Notes under the pieces: model-generated
Seen by the model: the letters and a program-made list of their open reading frames with translations, nothing else
Told to the model about the DNA's origin: nothing
Database searches by the model: none
Assembly (NCBI GenBank): GCA_013289855.1
Contig: JABCZD010000005.1
Location: forward strand, 62,001 to 126,000
Reading direction: 5' to 3'
Source of the DNA: Acidobacteriota bacterium
GTDB lineage: Bacteria; Acidobacteriota; Terriglobia; Acidiferrales; UBA7541
DNA: 64,000 nt
In this document: positions 60,942 through 64,000 of the stretch, in pieces
How the letters are laid out: the number at the start of each line of letters is the position of its first letter
Position numbering within the stretch: the first letter of the stretch is position 1
Program-made: the position numbers and the translations under genes

Positions 60942-60984
60942 TGTAACCCAAGTCCGCTGCAGACGCATTTCCTGGCGCGGTCGT

Positions 60985-63900
60985 CTACTTCGTTGCCGGA
61001 GCGCTACCGCTCGCACCGGTCGCCGTCGCCCGCCCGGCATCCAAACTGTCAAAATTCAGAATGGTATTCAGCACCAACGCGTAAGTCCCGCGCGTTTCCC
61101 CGCGATATACAGGATTGATGGAGAACAGCACTACGTGTCCCTTACCGGAGGGCGCATCCACCACCGCGGGATGTTGCGCAATTTCTCCGCCGTTATCGAC
61201 CAAACCCGAAATCAGCAGGTCCTTGCTATCGGCATAGCGGAAAATCACGCGCGGACGCTGCGCCGGCGGAATCACGCGCAAGCCATTGATCTTCTGCTCG
61301 TCGCTGATCGCCGGCGATTCCCAAAGCTCGGCCTTAGGCTGCTCTTCGATCTCCGCGGTGGCTGCCCGGCCCACGGTAAAATCCGGATCGTCGGCAGTAC
61401 CCCGGCCGGTCGGCCGCTCTTTGGTTTCTCCTCCCAGCCTGCGGAAATGGCGTTGGCCAGCGATGCTGCTCAACGAAAACACCGGCCCGTTATCGCAATA
61501 GGCCGACACTTTCTCTCCGTAGCCGTACGCGATGGGGCTCGCTCCGTCCACTAGCCGCGTTCCCACCACTGAGCCCACAATTTTCATTTTGTCCGAGGAG
61601 CTCGAACTGATGCCGTCCGCCAGGCCGATCGAAAGCGCGAATGTGGACGTGTCCGTTGCGGTCAGCAGCACGCCGCCCTTTTCCACGAAGGATTGCAGAT
61701 GCGCTACGCCGCTCCATCCGAGCCCTGGCCGCATATCATCCGTCGAGTCCGTTTGCCCCACCAGATTCGGGGTTTCGGGAGTATTTTTCCATGGCAACGC
61801 ATTTCCCCACGCCATCGGCAAACCATTTACCATCGACGCCGTTCCGACCGGATAGCCAACCGGCGGAAAAAGGATCACATCGTATTTGGCGTTCAGATCA
61901 GCGGTCTTCGACACCGTTTGCGTGCTTATGTAGTCGTAAGGGATCTTCATATCGTCCAGGGCGAGCCGCCACCAACCTTCCATCTGCGTGCTGAGCCAGG
62001 TATGCACAAACGCCACGCGCGCCGCGCGCACCGGATGCGTCTTGACGCCCGGCACCGCGCCCAGCGCGATAGCGTGGAGTCCGACGTCCGCAGCTGCTTG
62101 ATCCAACTCCGCGCGACTAACGCCGCGAACTAAAAACGAACCGCGATTGAATTTCTTTCCGCCGCTTTCAAAGCTTTCTTCTGCGGCTTCGATGCTCGCG
62201 CCTTTCAAGCGGTAACGCAGCGTGGCCATCGCTGGCTCGGCGTTGTTGTTGATGGCAAAAATCGCGCCGTCGCCTGTTACGCCGCCCGCAGCATGCACCT
62301 CTGCCACACTCTTCATCGCTGCGTCGAGTACTTTCACGTCCGTCACGCGCGCCACTTGCACGCCGAATAGTTCGCCAAACGTCCAGCCTGTATCATCGTA
62401 TGGCGTTTTCTGCGGGTCTTCCGGACTCCAATACTGGTGATCCAACAGCGCGTCCGCGATGCGCGAGTACGGTTGGTCCATGCGAATGACGTAGCTGCCC
62501 GCGGGAAATTCGCGGGTCGTCGGGGCCTTCTCTGTCGATTCCTTCGCGTCGGTACTCTTGGTCTTCTTCTCGGAATCCTTGCTCGGTTTTTCTTTCTTTA
62601 CCGGCAGCGCCACGGTGAATGCCGTGCTCGCTCGCGAAATCTCCACATCCTGCCTCTGCAACACGTGTAAAAGTTCCGCCTGCAATTCCGGGCGGGGATC
62701 ATCTGCCGGCAGAACATACGCCGCCGGACCTTCGGCGCCGGGTTTGGTGATCGAGCGCTTGGCCTTGAGATAAAAATTCCTCAAAAACAACCGCTTGTTT
62801 TCATTGAAATAATGCAGAGAGGTCAGCAAGCCGGTTTCTTCATAATTATTATTGTCGCGCTGCGACCACACGGCTTTTGGATACGGCGGATTCTGCCGGT
62901 ACCACGTGCGCGAGTACTCTTCCGGCTCCAGCGTGCGCGTTTCCGTATCCGCTCCGCCGTTGCCGAATGTTTCGTATAGCCGGCTGATGCCGTTGTGCAT
63001 CGCGGCGATAAACATCAAATATCCCGGCGACCAGGTGTCGAAATCTCCGTGCGTAAATACTCCCGGCATGCCGAATTTGGTCATGTCCGCCACGTTGCGC
63101 GCGCCAATCATCTGCCATTCGTCCGCCAGGATCGGGTCGATCCACGCGTTGTACGGCCCATCGCCGACGGTGTTGTCATACAGGTATGGCACGGATTCGT
63201 GCAAATCGTGCAGCACCTGAGCTTTCCATCCCACGTAAGTGTTCAAAACGTTTTCTGTCAGCTTCAGGGTCACGCCCATGGCGTCGCGATTGTTGTCGTG
63301 CGCCACGTACTTGCCCCAATACATCAGCGGCGGATAGAAATCTTTCGGGTGCGACAAGTGCCATTTATAAATATCCACCATGCGATCCCGGCCATCGACT
63401 TCCACCACCGGCGTGATCAGCGTAATCGTTCCTTCGCGCACTTCGCGGATGTACGGGCTTTCATCGACCGCCAGACGATACGCCAATTCCATCAGCGCCG
63501 TCGGCGCTCCCGTTTCCGGGGAATGAATCGTGCCGGTTATGTAATAAACGGGCACGGCCTTGGCCACGATGCGATCCGCCTCTGCGTCATCCAACTTGAT
63601 CGTGCGCGGATCGGCTAGCTTCGCCAGTTGCGCACGATTGGCATCCAGATTCTTCAAATTTTCAGGAGATGAAATCGCCACCGCGATCATCTCTCGCCCT
63701 TCTTCCGTTTTCCCGATGGAGAAAACCTTCACGCGCGGGCTGGCTTTTTCCAGCAGGCGCATGTATTTGTAGACTTCCTCGGCGTAAGGGAGAATTCCGG
63801 GCGCGCCCGCCACATCTCCAAGCACCACCTCGGGCGTAGGAACCGTTTTCGAAGCCGGCAAATATTCCACCAGCGGCGAACTGAACGCTGGCTCGGTCGT

Positions 63901-63999
63901 ATATTTCTTGATCTTTGCGGTGTACGCGTCATCCACCGCTTGCTTGGGATCGCGCGCTGGCGCCGTTTCGTCCGCAGCCCAGGCGTTCGCAGCCAGCAA
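60985..63999 (-). CDS. M14 zinc-carboxypeptidase-like protein, exported (5' end outside window)
   Basis: The frame is open to the window edge, so the true start is beyond it; the first visible residues (LAANAWAADE) look like the end of a signal peptide. At least 1004 residues. M14 motifs: YYITGTIHSPETGAPTALME with the HxxE zinc pair, EVDGRDRMVDIYKWHLSHPK, and LHDLHESVPYLYDN with the third ligand. A Lys/Ser-rich linker (~residues 470-490) separates this from a C-terminal ~500 residues of mixed alpha/beta character. Large M14-type proteins of this kind are frequent in Acidobacteria. The substrate is unknown. Confidence 0.85.
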   Translation of the reverse strand: MLAANAWAADETAPARDPKQAVDDAYTAKIKKYTTEPAFSSPLVEYLPASKTVPTPEVVLGDVAGAPGILPYAEEVYKYMRLLEKASPRVKVFSIGKTEEGREMIAVAISSPENLKNLDANRAQLAKLADPRTIKLDDAEADRIVAKAVPVYYITGTIHSPETGAPTALMELAYRLAVDESPYIREVREGTITLITPVVEVDGRDRMVDIYKWHLSHPKDFYPPLMYWGKYVAHDNNRDAMGVTLKLTENVLNTYVGWKAQVLHDLHESVPYLYDNTVGDGPYNAWIDPILADEWQMIGARNVADMTKFGMPGVFTHGDFDTWSPGYLMFIAAMHNGISRLYETFGNGGADTETRTLEPEEYSRTWYRQNPPYPKAVWSQRDNNNYEETGLLTSLHYFNENKRLFLRNFYLKAKRSITKPGAEGPAAYVLPADDPRPELQAELLHVLQRQDVEISRASTAFTVALPVKKEKPSKDSEKKTKSTDAKESTEKAPTTREFPAGSYVIRMDQPYSRIADALLDHQYWSPEDPQKTPYDDTGWTFGELFGVQVARVTDVKVLDAAMKSVAEVHAAGGVTGDGAIFAINNNAEPAMATLRYRLKGASIEAAEESFESGGKKFNRGSFLVRGVSRAELDQAAADVGLHAIALGAVPGVKTHPVRAARVAFVHTWLSTQMEGWWRLALDDMKIPYDYISTQTVSKTADLNAKYDVILFPPVGYPVGTASMVNGLPMAWGNALPWKNTPETPNLVGQTDSTDDMRPGLGWSGVAHLQSFVEKGGVLLTATDTSTFALSIGLADGISSSSSDKMKIVGSVVGTRLVDGASPIAYGYGEKVSAYCDNGPVFSLSSIAGQRHFRRLGGETKERPTGRGTADDPDFTVGRAATAEIEEQPKAELWESPAISDEQKINGLRVIPPAQRPRVIFRYADSKDLLISGLVDNGGEIAQHPAVVDAPSGKGHVVLFSINPVYRGETRGTYALVLNTILNFDSLDAGRATATGASGSAPATK

Positions 64000-64000
64000 C

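Noticed and set aside
1..64000. CRISPR arrays, rRNA operons, insertion sequences with intact transposase
   Set aside because: I looked for regularly spaced repeats, rRNA-like stretches and transposase motifs (DDE, HUH) and found none.

Overview
The window most likely comes from the chromosome of an Acidobacteriota member. It is GC-rich, with no phage or plasmid backbone. Several of its families are ones I associate with that phylum: a VWFA-related exported protein, a DUF4382 lipoprotein, a large tricorn-like peptidase with a signal peptide, a Ser/Thr kinase fused to TolB-like and TPR regions, small exported basic or glycine-rich proteins, and an ECF sigma factor with YCII/DGPF proteins. The assignment rests on family content; I could not run a marker-gene tree.

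Layout. 0-8 kb: end of an Ig-like exported protein, greA, an isoaspartyl peptidase, an aldo/keto reductase, zapA, a DinB-like protein, a two-GAF sigma-54 activator, an outer-membrane protein and a ParDE toxin-antitoxin pair. 8-13 kb: exported tricorn-like peptidase and an exported amidohydrolase. 13-17.5 kb: glycine-rich protein, a sodium:solute symporter with its DUF3311 partner, a SnoaL-like protein and tRNA-Val(GAC). Two further partial or decayed copies of that tRNA lie downstream of it. 17.7-20.2 kb: a minus-strand aspartate pathway operon (ACT-less aspartate kinase, then aspartate-semialdehyde dehydrogenase). It is preceded by a Thr/Ile-rich leader peptide and an intrinsic terminator, the layout of a threonine attenuator. 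20.4-31 kb: DUF4382 lipoprotein, dimethylargininase-like enzyme, Ser/Thr kinase, MFS transporter, and the ECF42-like sigma/YCII/membrane-protein run. 31-39 kb: typA, a type III polyketide synthase with an overlapping isoprenylcysteine-type methyltransferase, a TPR-like exported protein, a dienoyl-CoA-reductase-like SDR, an exported LmbE-type deacetylase and VapBC.

39-50 kb is the chromosome-maintenance region: rpmH-rnpA-yidD-yidC-khpB, then (opposite strand) a membrane metal-dependent hydrolase and selD, then rsmG, four parS sites, parA-parB, bactofilin and purD. This is the set usually found close to oriC, but mnmE and mnmG, which commonly lie between khpB and rsmG, are absent. 50-64 kb: an exported hypothetical protein, a pentapeptide-repeat protein, an ACP/acyl-AMP-ligase/acyltransferase three-domain fusion, a small outer-membrane barrel, a TonB protein, a zinc-ribbon protein, a LOG-family protein, a VWFA protein, an ABM-domain protein, and an M14 carboxypeptidase-like protein that runs off the window.

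The signals most worth a second look are the threonine attenuator upstream of an ACT-less aspartate kinase, the nested tRNA-Val fragments, the three-domain lipid enzyme, the 20/23-identical promoter-like element upstream of both typA and rsmG, the REP-like hairpins with a compensatory stem change, and the KhpB/Jag protein with a degenerate KH signature.
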